Source of the DNA: Halanaerobiales bacterium
GTDB taxonomy: Bacteria > Bacillota > Halanaerobiia > Halanaerobiales > DTU029
NCBI GenBank assembly: GCA_029981855.1
Contig: JARRCS010000003.1
Span: 1 to 64,000 of the forward strand
Direction of reading: 5' to 3'
DNA length: 64,000 nucleotides
Part shown: positions 55,587-63,755 of the stretch, piece after piece
How positions within the stretch are numbered: position 1 is the stretch's first letter
Layout: the number at the start of each line of letters is the position of its first letter
Notes under the pieces: generated by a model
Seen by the model: only the letters and a program-made list of their open reading frames with translations
Database searches by the model: none
What the model was told of the DNA's origin: nothing
Position numbers and translations under genes: made by a program

Positions 55587-55755
55587 CTACAAATAGATGT
55601 TTCCGAAGCTCACCACCTCCTGTGGTTTGGCCTAATTTTTAGCTCCGATTTACTAAGGCTCATTCACAAAAATTTCTAAAATCTCTTCAACATCTATTTG
55701 TAGTTGTTTGAAGTAAAGCAATTTGCCGCACAGAAGAGGTATTAAATTAAATATA
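55587..55755 (+). repeat. Dispersed modular repeat, full copy in guaA leader
   Basis: Perfect 15-bp terminal inverted repeats: CTACAAATAGATGTT (55587-55601) and AACATCTATTTGTAG (55689-55703), 117 bp end to end. Inside are an ACCAC/GTGGT hairpin, the GGCCTAATTTTTAGCTCC block shared with the rplB copy, and AAAATTTCTAAAATCTCTTC. The 3' module TTGTTTGAAGTAAAGCAATTTGCCGC...GAGGTATTAAATTAA then leads to the guaA binding site. Confidence 0.8.
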
Positions 55756-55777
55756 AAAACTGAGGAAGGAGAGGTAA

Positions 55778-57310
55778 ATGCAGCAAGAGAAGATTTTAAT
55801 CCTGGACTTTGGTGGACAGTATAGTCAATTAATAGCCAGAAGGGTAAGAGAGAGTAAGGTATTTTCAATTATTCGCCCCTATAATACCGGGATTGAGGAG
55901 ATAAAAAAGATTGCCCCAGCAGGGATTATCTTCTCCGGTGGTCCTAAAAGCGTAACCGTGCCGGAGGCTCCCAGGGTTGATCCGGAGATCTTCCATCTGG
56001 GAATACCGGTTTTGGGCATCTGTTATGGTATGCAGCTGATGGCATTCCTATTACCGGGAGGTATTGTAGAGAAGGCCAAACACGGCGAATATGGGAAGGC
56101 CAGGCTCAATATACTTGATAAGGAGGGCCTGTTCAATCAGATAGAAGATAGTCAGGTCTGGATGAGCCATGGTGACCATGTCAGGAAAGTACCTGATGGA
56201 TTTAGAGTCTCTGCCAGAACGGAAATCACCCCTGTAGCAGCTATGAGTAATCCCGACAAGGGTCTCTATGGGGTACAGTTTCATCCTGAAGTAGTACATA
56301 CAATTCAGGGTAGAAATATTATCAGAAACTTCCTCTTCAGGGTCTGCGGTGTAAAGGGAAACTGGAATATGGCCGATTTTATCAATGAGAAATTAACCGA
56401 GATTAGGGAAGAGGTTGGCAGTGGTAAGGTTATTTCAGGCTTATCGGGTGGAGTTGATTCGGCGGTGGCCTCGGCCCTGGTTCATAAAGCCATCGGGGAT
56501 CAGTTAACCTGTATCTTTGTAGACCACGGTCTATTACGAAAGGGAGAGGCTGAACAGGTAAGAAGGACCTTTGCCGAGGAGTTTAACATCCCCTTAGTCT
56601 ATGTTGATGCCCGAGAGAGATTTTTAAATAAACTGGTTGATATCAGAGAACCGGAAGAGAAGAGAAGGATTATCGGTAATGAATTTATCCGGGTTTTTGA
56701 AGAGGAGGCAGCAAAGCTGGGTGATGCTGGATATCTGGTCCAGGGGACCCTTTATTCCGATGTGGTTGAAAGCGGTAACGAGACTACTGCAACGATTAAG
56801 AGCCATCATAATGTAGGTGGTCTGCCTGAGGATATGGATCTTCAGTTGATTGAACCTCTAAGGACCCTCTTTAAAGATGAAGTACGTAAGATCGGAGAGG
56901 TTCTCGGTCTTCCCGATGATATTGTCTGGAGACAGCCCTTTCCCGGCCCGGGTCTGGCTATCAGGATTATCGGGGCTGTAGATCAGGAAAAACTGGATAT
57001 TTTAAGGGAGGCCGATGCCATTATCCAGGAAGAGATTAAGGAGGCGGGATTATATAAGGAGATCTGGCAATCTTTTGCAGTATTACCCGACTTAAAGAGT
57101 GTCGGGGTTATGGGGGATGAGCGAACCTACGGTTACCCGATAGTTTTTAGGGCTGTAACAAGTGATGATGCCATGACGGCAGACTGGGCCCGGTTTCCCT
57201 ATGAACTGCTAGAACGAATTTCTAACCGGATTGTCAACGAGGTGAAGATGGTTAACAGGGTGGTCTATGATATTACATCAAAGCCCCCCGGAACAATTGA
57301 ATGGGAGTAA
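55778..57310 (+). CDS. guaA: GMP synthase (glutamine-hydrolysing)
   Basis: A 510-residue enzyme converting XMP to GMP. The class I glutaminase domain has the catalytic cysteine C82 in GICYGMQL and the histidine in FHPEVVHT near 168. The ATP pyrophosphatase P-loop SGGVDSAVA is near residue 221, and the C-terminal dimerisation domain ends in [12 protein letters not shown] behind AAGGAGAGG. Its leader contains the repeat element and no purine riboswitch that I can see. Confidence 0.97.
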   Translation: MQQEKILILDFGGQYSQLIARRVRESKVFSIIRPYNTGIEEIKKIAPAGIIFSGGPKSVTVPEAPRVDPEIFHLGIPVLGICYGMQLMAFLLPGGIVEKAKHGEYGKARLNILDKEGLFNQIEDSQVWMSHGDHVRKVPDGFRVSARTEITPVAAMSNPDKGLYGVQFHPEVVHTIQGRNIIRNFLFRVCGVKGNWNMADFINEKLTEIREEVGSGKVISGLSGGVDSAVASALVHKAIGDQLTCIFVDHGLLRKGEAEQVRRTFAEEFNIPLVYVDARERFLNKLVDIREPEEKRRIIGNEFIRVFEEEAAKLGDAGYLVQGTLYSDVVESGNETTATIKSHHNVGGLPEDMDLQLIEPLRTLFKDEVRKIGEVLGLPDDIVWRQPFPGPGLAIRIIGAVDQEKLDILREADAIIQEEIKEAGLYKEIWQSFAVLPDLKSVGVMGDERTYGYPIVFRAVTSDDAMTADWARFPYELLERISNRIVNEVKMVNRVVYDITSKPPGTIEWE

Positions 57311-57340
57311 AGGAGAGAGGAGAATTGGAGGAGGATAAAC

Positions 57341-57655
57341 ATGAGCAGGAGTATTAAAGATGAGTTTACTGATCAGTTATTTGACGCCATCCTAATGTTG
57401 AGGAACAGGGAAGAGTGCTATAATTTTTTTGAGGATATCGCTACTATTAGTGAGATCAAGGCCCTCGGTCAGAGACTGGAAGTGGCTAAAATGCTAAGAA
57501 CCGGGGCTACCTATGAGGAAATTGTGGAAAAGACCGGTGTCAGTACAGCGACTATCAGCAGGGTAAAGAGGTCACTTTACTATGGGGCTGATGGGTATAA
57601 TCTAATTTTAGACAGAATGGGTATCAGGGAAGAAGAAGGTAAAAATAAGTCCTGA
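57341..57655 (+). CDS. TrpR-like transcriptional regulator (YerC/YecD family)
   Basis: A 104-residue protein of the YerC/YecD family, which has the Trp-repressor helix-turn-helix fold: EIKALGQRLEVAKMLRTGATYEEIVEKTGVSTATISRVKR, the last part being the recognition helix near residues 65-75. Ligand and targets unknown. ATG behind TTGGAGGAG, 30 bp after guaA and probably in its operon. Confidence 0.85.
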   Translation: MSRSIKDEFTDQLFDAILMLRNREECYNFFEDIATISEIKALGQRLEVAKMLRTGATYEEIVEKTGVSTATISRVKRSLYYGADGYNLILDRMGIREEEGKNKS

Positions 57656-57729
57656 TATATTTCTGGAGTAATAATACCCTCTTTGTCACAAAATAATATC
57701 ATAATTGTCTTGACAGGGGGGGTTAAAAC

Positions 57730-58950
57730 TTGCAGATTGTTCTTGCTACTTTCCATCCTAACGAGGGAGAGGAAGCGGTAAAACTTCTCTCTACCCTTGG
57801 TGTAGATATAGAAGACTATAAATTAATTAAATCCGAATCGGGCGACCTCCTGATTATCAATCTGCTTTACGGGGATACAGATGTTCTGATCGATAATCTA
57901 ACCGGCAGGTTTGATTTTGAGAATGATAAAGAGAGAAGTTTAATCATTTTCACCCCTGATACGGTGATTCCGCGGGATAAAAAGAAGCTGGAACGGGCCT
58001 CCTTTCATGCCACCAGAGAATCCCTGGTTACCTTTGCCCAGGATAAATCCCGGTTAAGTTTTGAGTACCTCTTACTCGTTATTTTCTCTTCTGTTATAAC
58101 CAGCCTGGGGTTAATCCTGGATAATGTAGCTGTGATTGTTGGCGGGATGGTAATTGCTCCGGTTCTCGGTCCGATACTGGCTATAACTATCGGAATAGTT
58201 CTGGGGGATACCTCTCTAATAAGAAGAGGGATAGCGGCTGAGTTTGCCGCAATAGTTTTTGCTATTCTGGTCGGGGTTATCTTCGGTTCCTTTATTCCTA
58301 ATGTCGAGATTACCAATTCGCTGCGCATCAGGATGTTTCCTACCCTGGCCGATCTCCTTATTGCTATGGCAGCGGGGGCTGCCGGTGCCTATACCCTGAT
58401 TAAGGGGCAGTTAGAATCAGGACTGGTCGGAGTTATGGTTGCTGCTTCCTTATTACCGGTTATGAGTACCATCGGTATCGGCATCTCCATGGGTAACCAG
58501 ACCATGATTATAGGGCCTTTTTTACTACTGGCAGGAAACTATCTTTCTCTGCTTTTAGCTAATATACTTGTTTTTTATTTTAAAGGTCTTAAACCACAGA
58601 TCTGGTATAAACATAAGGCAGATAAGATCATCAGAAAAAGCCTGCTATTGATTATCATTGCTGTTATCTTATTAAGTATTCCCCTGGGTTTTTTAACGAT
58701 CTATCAATTTTTTATTGAAAAGCCCGCTGATATTATTAAATCAACTATCAGGCAGCACCTACTTAAGAAATGGGATTACCGGATAGAGAAGATAGAGATT
58801 AATGGGAGTTTAGTTAATGTTTATATCTACGCTGAAAAGGAGATAGAGGAAGATTTATTAACAGGTATTAAACAGGAGATAGAGACAAGACTGGCTAAAG
58901 AATACAATATTAATTTTAAGATTATACCTGTTGAAGAGATAAAATTATAA
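57730..58950 (+). CDS. DUF389 membrane protein
   Basis: A 406-residue protein of the DUF389 (TIGR00341-type) family. A soluble N-terminal ferredoxin-like region of about 110 residues is followed by about six membrane helices with conserved small-residue segments: DNVAVIVGGMVIAPVLGPILA near 133 and MAAGAAGAYTLIKGQ near 214. A soluble C-terminal domain follows. Transport or sensing is suspected but unproven. TTG 57730 behind AGGGGGGGTTAA. Confidence 0.85.
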   Translation: MQIVLATFHPNEGEEAVKLLSTLGVDIEDYKLIKSESGDLLIINLLYGDTDVLIDNLTGRFDFENDKERSLIIFTPDTVIPRDKKKLERASFHATRESLVTFAQDKSRLSFEYLLLVIFSSVITSLGLILDNVAVIVGGMVIAPVLGPILAITIGIVLGDTSLIRRGIAAEFAAIVFAILVGVIFGSFIPNVEITNSLRIRMFPTLADLLIAMAAGAAGAYTLIKGQLESGLVGVMVAASLLPVMSTIGIGISMGNQTMIIGPFLLLAGNYLSLLLANILVFYFKGLKPQIWYKHKADKIIRKSLLLIIIAVILLSIPLGFLTIYQFFIEKPADIIKSTIRQHLLKKWDYRIEKIEINGSLVNVYIYAEKEIEEDLLTGIKQEIETRLAKEYNINFKIIPVEEIKL

Positions 58951-59106
58951 TTTGCAGTTATTGAACAAATTGCCCATTGGCCTTAGGGATTTATTCTAAT
59001 ATTAATACAAAGGGCATAATATTTTAAGTTAAATATCCCGATGGGGGGTTAAAATGAAGGAAACAGAGAATACCCAACATCTATTTGCAATTTTCTTTAA
59101 AATTAC
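58951..59106. other. Intergenic region with an 18-codon ORF and repeat scrap
   Basis: ATG 59054, behind GGGGGGTTAA, opens an 18-codon frame (MKETENTQHLFAIFFKIT). Its middle is the right terminal repeat of the dispersed element (AACATCTATTTGCAA at 59076-59090). It looks like a gene start cut off by a repeat insertion. Nothing else is recognised. Confidence 0.4.
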
Positions 59107-59135
59107 TTGACAGGCTTTAATGAGCTTGGTATAAT
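59107..59135 (+). promoter_or_regulatory. Consensus sigma-A promoter for the hydrogenase-like operon
   Basis: TTGACA (59107-59112), 17-base spacer, TATAAT (59130-59135). The predicted start is around 59142, directly next to the Rex operators. Confidence 0.88.
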
Positions 59136-59146
59136 ATACATAGATA

Positions 59147-59164
59147 TTGTTATTTTTTTAACAA
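59147..59164 (+). promoter_or_regulatory. rex operator: Rex operator 1
   Basis: TTGTTA, six T's, TAACAA: an 18-bp palindrome (arms extend to ATATTGTTA/TAACAATAT) matching the Rex consensus TTGT(T/G)A-N6-T(A/C)ACAA. It sits just downstream of the -10 box, a roadblock or occlusion position. rex itself is encoded 3.4 kb downstream. Confidence 0.82.
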
Positions 59165-59167
59165 TAT

Positions 59168-59185
59168 ATGTGAAAAAAATAACAT
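59168..59185 (+). promoter_or_regulatory. rex operator: Rex operator 2 (weaker)
   Basis: ATGTGA, six A's, TAACAT: the same 6-6-6 layout, differing from the Rex consensus only at the outermost bases. Its centre is 21 bp from operator 1, two helical turns, so both sites face the same side of the DNA. Confidence 0.6.
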
Positions 59186-59233
59186 ATACTAATGAAAAAT
59201 AAATTTGTTACTGGGTCATCACAGGGGGTGGGA

Positions 59234-59476
59234 ATGATTACTATAACGGTCTGTATTGGAAGCGGTTGTCATGTTAAGGGTTCACGTACTATTATCAGTA
59301 TTTTAAAGGATTATAGAGAAAAACATGATCTGGAGATGGAGATAGCTCTAAAGGCCTGTTTTTGCCAGAACCGGTGTACTGAAGGTGTAGTCGTCAAATT
59401 TGATGAGGAGATTGTTACGGGTGTCAGCAAGGATAATGTAATTGAGATTCTGGAAGAGAGATTAGATATAGATTAA
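59234..59476 (+). CDS. Thioredoxin-like [2Fe-2S] ferredoxin
   Basis: An 80-residue NuoE/HydC-like protein: cluster ligands C7 and C12 (CIGSGC) and C44 and C48 (CFCQNRC), the C-x4-C / C-x3-C spacing of thioredoxin-like 2Fe-2S proteins. Likely passes electrons to or from the following hydrogenase homologue. I chose ATG 59234, which has AGGGGGTGGG upstream; the frame from 59192 lacks a binding site. Confidence 0.85.
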   Translation: MITITVCIGSGCHVKGSRTIISILKDYREKHDLEMEIALKACFCQNRCTEGVVVKFDEEIVTGVSKDNVIEILEERLDID

Positions 59477-59532
59477 ACATCAGATTAAAGCAAAATAGAG
59501 CAAAGGAATAAGTAAACGGAGGCTAAAAAAAA

Positions 59533-61281
59533 ATGGGTACGATTGTAACCAGTGAGGCCAAATGTAGAGATTGTTATAAATGTATACGGTATTGCCCGGT
59601 CAAGGCGATTGGTATCAATGAAGAACAGGCCTGGGTTGTAGAGGAGAAGTGTATCCTCTGCGGGAAGTGTGTTGAGGTCTGTCCACAAAATGCCAAGAGT
59701 ACGGTGTCATACCTCTCTGAGTTTACAGACTATCTAGCAGAAGAAAGTCAGGTAGTTGTCAGCCTGGCCCCTTCTTATCTCGCAGCTACTCCCTACTCTA
59801 CTCCCTGGAAGCTCGTTGCAGGGCTAAAGGAACTGGGGGTCGATCTGGTGGAAGAAACTGCCCTGGGAGCGGAGATTATTAGCCGTGAATATCAGCGGTT
59901 CTTTAAGAATAAATCTCATGAGCCCCTTATTTCCAGCTGCTGTCCGACGATTGTCAGGCTAGTTGAAAGGTATTATCCTGAACTGGTAGATTCGGTAGCA
60001 CCCCTGATCTCTCCCATGATTGCTCATGCCCGAAAGATTAAACAGGAGAAGGGTAAAGATACCAGAGTGGTATTTATCGGCCCCTGTTTTAGTAAAAAGG
60101 ATGAGCCTGACTGGCAGGATAAGGATAACCCCGTTGATCTCGTCCTGGATTTTCAAGAAATTATCAATTACTTTGAGAAATCAGGTATTAACCCCGAAAT
60201 GTTAGAGGACAGGTATCCTGATCTGCCCTCTAAAATGGCCAGGCTTTATCCTCTGGAGGGGGGAATTTTAGAGGTTTCCGGTATCGATAACAGGGTCGGG
60301 GAAGTGATCTCTGTCTCCGGGGTAGATGAAGCTATGGAGGTCTTTGAGGATATGGTTAAAGGTCTGATTAACCCCCGGTTTGTAGAGGCACTGGCCTGTA
60401 AGGGTGGTTGTATTGGAGGACCGGCTATGGCCAATGATCTCGGTATTGCTACCAGAAGACAGAGAATAAGTGAATTCATGAACAAACTCCCCGATTTTTT
60501 CCAGGAGACAGAGGAAGTCCCTTCCGGGAGGGTGGAAGATAGTGAAATAAAATTCCCTTTAACGAAGGAACATTCTCCAGATAGATTTAAAAGCGAAACC
60601 CCCTCTGAAGCTGAGATCAGGGAGATCCTGGCCCTGACCGGCAAGGTGACCCCTGAAGATGAAACCAACTGCGGAGGGTGTGGCTACCCCAGTTGCCGGG
60701 AGAAGGCAATAGCCGTCTACCAGGGTCTGGCCAAACCCGAGATGTGTGTACCTTATATGAGGGAGAAGGCTGAATCTTTATCTCATGCAGTTGTAGATAG
60801 TTCATTAAATGGGATTATCATAGTTGATGAGGATATGATCATTCAGGAATTTAACCCCGCTGCCAACCGGATGTTTAACCGGAAGGGGATTAAAAGTAAG
60901 GGGAAACCCCTTAAAACCTTTATTGATCCGGCCGATTATGAGTATGTCAGGGATAATCAGGAGATGATTGTTAATAAATTTAAGGAATATGAACAGTACG
61001 GGTTGATAACCAGAGAAAATATCTATCCCCTGGAAAAATACGGAGTGGTGATAGCCATTATTACAGATGTTACCGAGGAGGAGAAGAGGAAGGCCGAGGT
61101 AGATAAGATGAAGGAAGAGGCCTTGAACAGGGCATCAAGGGTTATTCGCGAACAGATGAAGGTAGCCCAGGAGATTGCCGGTTTACTTGGGGAGAGTACG
61201 GCAGAGACTAAAGCAACCCTTTTAGAATTAATTGAGATTATGAATACGAAAGAGGCGAGGGTAATTGGAGATCAAAGTTGA
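59533..61281 (+). CDS. hydS: [FeFe]-hydrogenase-like protein with PAS domain (sensory type)
   Basis: A 582-residue protein. Two 4Fe-4S ferredoxin clusters (C11/14/17/21 and C40/43/46/50) lead into an H-cluster domain with SSCCPTI (C136, C137), GPCFSKK (C185) and ACKGGCIGG (C289, C293), so the H-cluster ligands are retained. A further cysteine motif (C380, C383, C388, C405) and a PAS domain (about 415-520) end it. This is the layout of putative H2- or redox-sensing hydrogenases, not of the main H2 producer. ATG behind AAACGGAGG. Confidence 0.87.
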   Translation: MGTIVTSEAKCRDCYKCIRYCPVKAIGINEEQAWVVEEKCILCGKCVEVCPQNAKSTVSYLSEFTDYLAEESQVVVSLAPSYLAATPYSTPWKLVAGLKELGVDLVEETALGAEIISREYQRFFKNKSHEPLISSCCPTIVRLVERYYPELVDSVAPLISPMIAHARKIKQEKGKDTRVVFIGPCFSKKDEPDWQDKDNPVDLVLDFQEIINYFEKSGINPEMLEDRYPDLPSKMARLYPLEGGILEVSGIDNRVGEVISVSGVDEAMEVFEDMVKGLINPRFVEALACKGGCIGGPAMANDLGIATRRQRISEFMNKLPDFFQETEEVPSGRVEDSEIKFPLTKEHSPDRFKSETPSEAEIREILALTGKVTPEDETNCGGCGYPSCREKAIAVYQGLAKPEMCVPYMREKAESLSHAVVDSSLNGIIIVDEDMIIQEFNPAANRMFNRKGIKSKGKPLKTFIDPADYEYVRDNQEMIVNKFKEYEQYGLITRENIYPLEKYGVVIAIITDVTEEEKRKAEVDKMKEEALNRASRVIREQMKVAQEIAGLLGESTAETKATLLELIEIMNTKEARVIGDQS

Positions 61282-62419
61282 CGTAGGTATTGCCAGCATC
61301 TCTAAGCAGGGTGAAGAGGTTTGTGGGGATACTACCCGGGTAATCGAAACTGGGGAGTCGACCACGGTTATTCTCTCCGACGGACTGGGCAGCGGAATTA
61401 AGGCTAGTATCCTCTCTATCCTCTCTACCCAGATTGCAGCTAGACTTTTAAAGACTAATCTCGGTCTGGAACAGGTCTTTGCCACTATTGCCGATACCCT
61501 ACCTATTTGTAGGGTTAGGGACATAGCCTATTCCACCCTATCGATATTAAAAATATCAAAGGATGGGAAGGCCCATCTAATTGAGTATGATAACCCTTCA
61601 CTTATTCTGATTAGAAATAATGAGCTGGTTCCTGTTAAAAAAAGAAAGCGGACTATTGCCGGTAAGGATATTGATGAAGCCTTTTTTGAAGTGGAAGTAG
61701 GAGATATCTTACTGCTTGTCAGTGATGGAGTCATAAATGCCGGCGTTGGTGGCCTTTTCGACCTGGGTCTGGGTAGGGACCGGTTACTGGAAAATATCTT
61801 TAAGAGGGATCTCTACAGGGAAGAAGCAGAGGAACTGGCTAAAAAGATAATCGGCCTGACCGAGGCTTGTTATCTCGGTAAACCCGGAGATGACTCTACC
61901 AGTATTGTGGTCAAACCGAGAAAGCTAAGATCTGTTACGGTCCTTACTGGACCACCGGAGGATAGAAAACTTGACAGGGAGGTTGTAAAAAGGTTTCTTG
62001 ATTTTAAGGATAGTGAAAAGATTATCTGTGGAGGAGCTACCGGAAACATGGTTGCCCGGGAGATGGATTCTGAGATTGAAACAAGTCTGGAGTATATTGA
62101 TTCAAGTGTGCCTCCAGTCGCTTCTATTGAAGGAATTGACCTGGTTACTGAAGGAATTTTGACCCTTAATAAATCCTTTGAGATGTTAAATCATGTTGCC
62201 GAAGGGGGTAAACTGGAGGATTCAGCTGATGGAGCAACGGCTTTAAGTAGAAGGCTTTTAAAGGCAGATATGATTAGATTTATTATGGGAAGGGCAGTTA
62301 ATCCCGCCCATGAAGAGTTAATGCAATCTTTACAGCTTAAACCGAGACCTGAAATTGTGGGAAAAATGGTTAAACAATTAAGGAAAATGGGAAAGAATGT
62401 AGATATTGAAGTTTATTAA
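61265..62419 (+). CDS. SpoIIE-type serine phosphatase
   Basis: A 384-residue protein whose first about 220 residues form a SpoIIE/PP2C domain: VCGDTTRV near 19, VILSDGLGSGIKAS near 35 and LLVSDGVINAG near 155, with GDDSTSIVV near 206 supplying the metal-binding aspartates. The remaining about 160 residues are unassigned. TTG 61265 overlaps the hydrogenase-like gene, so the phosphatase is translationally coupled and is the probable signalling output of that sensor. Confidence 0.82.
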   Translation: MEIKVDVGIASISKQGEEVCGDTTRVIETGESTTVILSDGLGSGIKASILSILSTQIAARLLKTNLGLEQVFATIADTLPICRVRDIAYSTLSILKISKDGKAHLIEYDNPSLILIRNNELVPVKKRKRTIAGKDIDEAFFEVEVGDILLLVSDGVINAGVGGLFDLGLGRDRLLENIFKRDLYREEAEELAKKIIGLTEACYLGKPGDDSTSIVVKPRKLRSVTVLTGPPEDRKLDREVVKRFLDFKDSEKIICGGATGNMVAREMDSEIETSLEYIDSSVPPVASIEGIDLVTEGILTLNKSFEMLNHVAEGGKLEDSADGATALSRRLLKADMIRFIMGRAVNPAHEELMQSLQLKPRPEIVGKMVKQLRKMGKNVDIEVY

Positions 62420-62420
62420 C

Positions 62421-62452
62421 AAAAATTTCCAAACATCTCTCCAACATCTATT
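62421..62452 (+). repeat. Dispersed modular repeat, right-end fragment
   Basis: AAAAATTTCCAAACATCTCTCC and AACATCTATT: the right part of the repeat, ending at exactly the point where hydrogenase-type coding sequence begins. Confidence 0.7.
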
Positions 62453-62617
62453 AGTGATTGTATCACTTTATTAAGAAAGATTGCAGCCGGTAAGGTTGAA
62501 GCTGATTTTATAGAAGGAATGGGCTGTCAGGAGGGATGTATAGGCGGTCCGGGTACCCTGGTAAATCCCAGGGTGGCCAGGAGAGTTTTAGAAGGAGGGA
62601 TAAGTGATGTTAGGTGA
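62453..62617 (+). pseudogene. [FeFe]-hydrogenase C-terminal remnant
   Basis: An open frame directly after the repeat reads SDCITLLRKIAAGKVEADF, then IEGMGCQEGCIGGPGTL and NPRVARRVLEGGISDVR. EGMGCxxGCIGGPG is the last H-cluster motif of catalytic [FeFe] hydrogenases. Only about 54 codons remain, with no start and none of the earlier motifs. The frame ends inside the rex start, so rex was once translationally coupled to this hydrogenase. Confidence 0.82.
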
Positions 62618-63260
62618 GCAGAAAAAGAAGGAGAGGGCAATACCTGTGAGTGTCATTAAAAGACTACCGATATACTACCGTTATCTAACTATATTATTAT
62701 CGAGGGAGGTTGAGAGGATATCCTCCCGCGAACTGGCTGCTAAGTTAGGGTTAACAGCTTCTCAGATCAGACAGGACCTCAGTTATTTCGGTAATTTCGG
62801 CCAGCGGGGATATGGGTACAGGGTGAAAGAGTTACAGAAGACTATCGGCGAGATTCTGGGATTAAACAATAACATGCAGCTGGTTCTGGTTGGAGCAGGT
62901 AATCTGGGCAGAGCAATAGTCAACTACCCCAATTTTAGCAAAAGAGGGTTTTATTTCAAGGCTATTTTTGATAATAATGAGGAAGTTATCGGTGAGTTTA
63001 TCGGTGGAATTAAGGTTCTTCACCTGGATGATTTAGCCGGTTATCTGGAGGAGAATGAGATCGATATCGGGGTGATTGCTACTCCCCCTGAGGCGGCGGC
63101 TGAGATTGCCCACCAGCTTGTCAGGGGAGGGGTCAAGGGTATCTGGAACTTTGCCCCGGTAAGTCTAAATCTGGATAAGGAGGTGATAGTAGAGAATGTC
63201 CATATTAGCGAGAGTTTACTGACCCTTTCTTTTAGAATTAAAGAGAAGTATGGTGATTAA
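62607..63260 (+). CDS. rex: Redox-sensing transcriptional repressor Rex
   Basis: A 217-residue repressor that senses the NADH/NAD+ ratio. N-terminal winged helix with RLPIYYRYLTILL and SSRELAAKLGLTASQIRQDLSYFG (residues about 39-62), the Rossmann motif LVGAGNLGRAI near 92, and IGVIATPPEAA near 152. ATG 62607 behind GAAGGAGGG. It probably acts on the two operators at 59147-59185, making an autoregulated redox operon. Confidence 0.96.
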   Translation: MLGEQKKKERAIPVSVIKRLPIYYRYLTILLSREVERISSRELAAKLGLTASQIRQDLSYFGNFGQRGYGYRVKELQKTIGEILGLNNNMQLVLVGAGNLGRAIVNYPNFSKRGFYFKAIFDNNEEVIGEFIGGIKVLHLDDLAGYLEENEIDIGVIATPPEAAAEIAHQLVRGGVKGIWNFAPVSLNLDKEVIVENVHISESLLTLSFRIKEKYGD

Positions 63261-63290
63261 CTGATAAGATTGATAAGATTATAAACCACT

Positions 63291-63518
63291 ACGGAGGGTG
63301 TCAGTAATCTGATCAAGGCTATTCAGGATTTAATGCAGGAGTTAAATATTCCTTCCACCCTGGCAGAGTGTGGTGTTGATAAAGAGAGCTTTAAAAAGGA
63401 ACTTGATGAGATGGCAGATATTGCCTTTAACGACCAGTGTACAGGAACCAATCCGCGGATGCCTCTGGTTTCCGAGATCAAGGAGATTTACCTGGAGGCC
63501 TTCGGAGAAAAAATATAG
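63291..63518 (+). pseudogene. Iron alcohol dehydrogenase (AdhE-type) C-terminal remnant
   Basis: About 75 codons reading LIKAIQDLMQELNIPSTLAE through MADIAFNDQCTGTNPRMP to IYLEAFGEKI. CTGTNPR-P near the end is the signature of the C-terminal iron-dependent alcohol dehydrogenase domain of AdhE and related enzymes. No catalytic part or start remains. It follows rex by 30 bp; adhE genes are frequent Rex targets. Confidence 0.8.
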
Positions 63519-63524
63519 TAAATT

Positions 63525-63583
63525 GTATTTGTAGTTGTTTGAAGGTAAAGTAAATTGCCAAACAAAGTGAGACATTAATTTAA
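63525..63583 (+). repeat. Dispersed modular repeat, 3' module after AdhE remnant
   Basis: TATTTGTAG followed by TTGTTTGAAGGTAAAGTAAA, TTGCCAAACAAAGTGAGAC and ATTAATTTAA, nearly identical to the copy before the asparaginase gene. Confidence 0.7.
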
Positions 63584-63604
63584 TAATTTGATTAAATAGC
63601 CCAA

Positions 63605-63638
63605 GAGGTGCAGCTTAAAACTTAAGCTGCCCTTTTTT
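63605..63638 (+). terminator. Rho-independent terminator after the rex region
   Basis: GCAGCTTAA (63610-63618), loop AAC, TTAAGCTGC (63622-63630), then CCTTTTTTATT. Confidence 0.92.
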
Positions 63639-63755
63639 ATTGACGGGGTTATTTTAGGAGTAAGGAATATAACTAATACAGATAAACATTCACAAATAAT
63701 TTAATATTAACATAGTATATAGAGTGATTAAATTGCTGGGGGGTATATATGTGGT

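Noticed and set aside
55563-55777. Possible purine riboswitch in the guaA leader
   Set aside because: The conserved purine-riboswitch core is not seen; the sequence is explained by the dispersed repeat.
60246-60668. 140-codon minus-strand ORF within the hydrogenase-like gene
   Set aside because: Shadow of a well-supported gene with intact cysteine motifs on the + strand.
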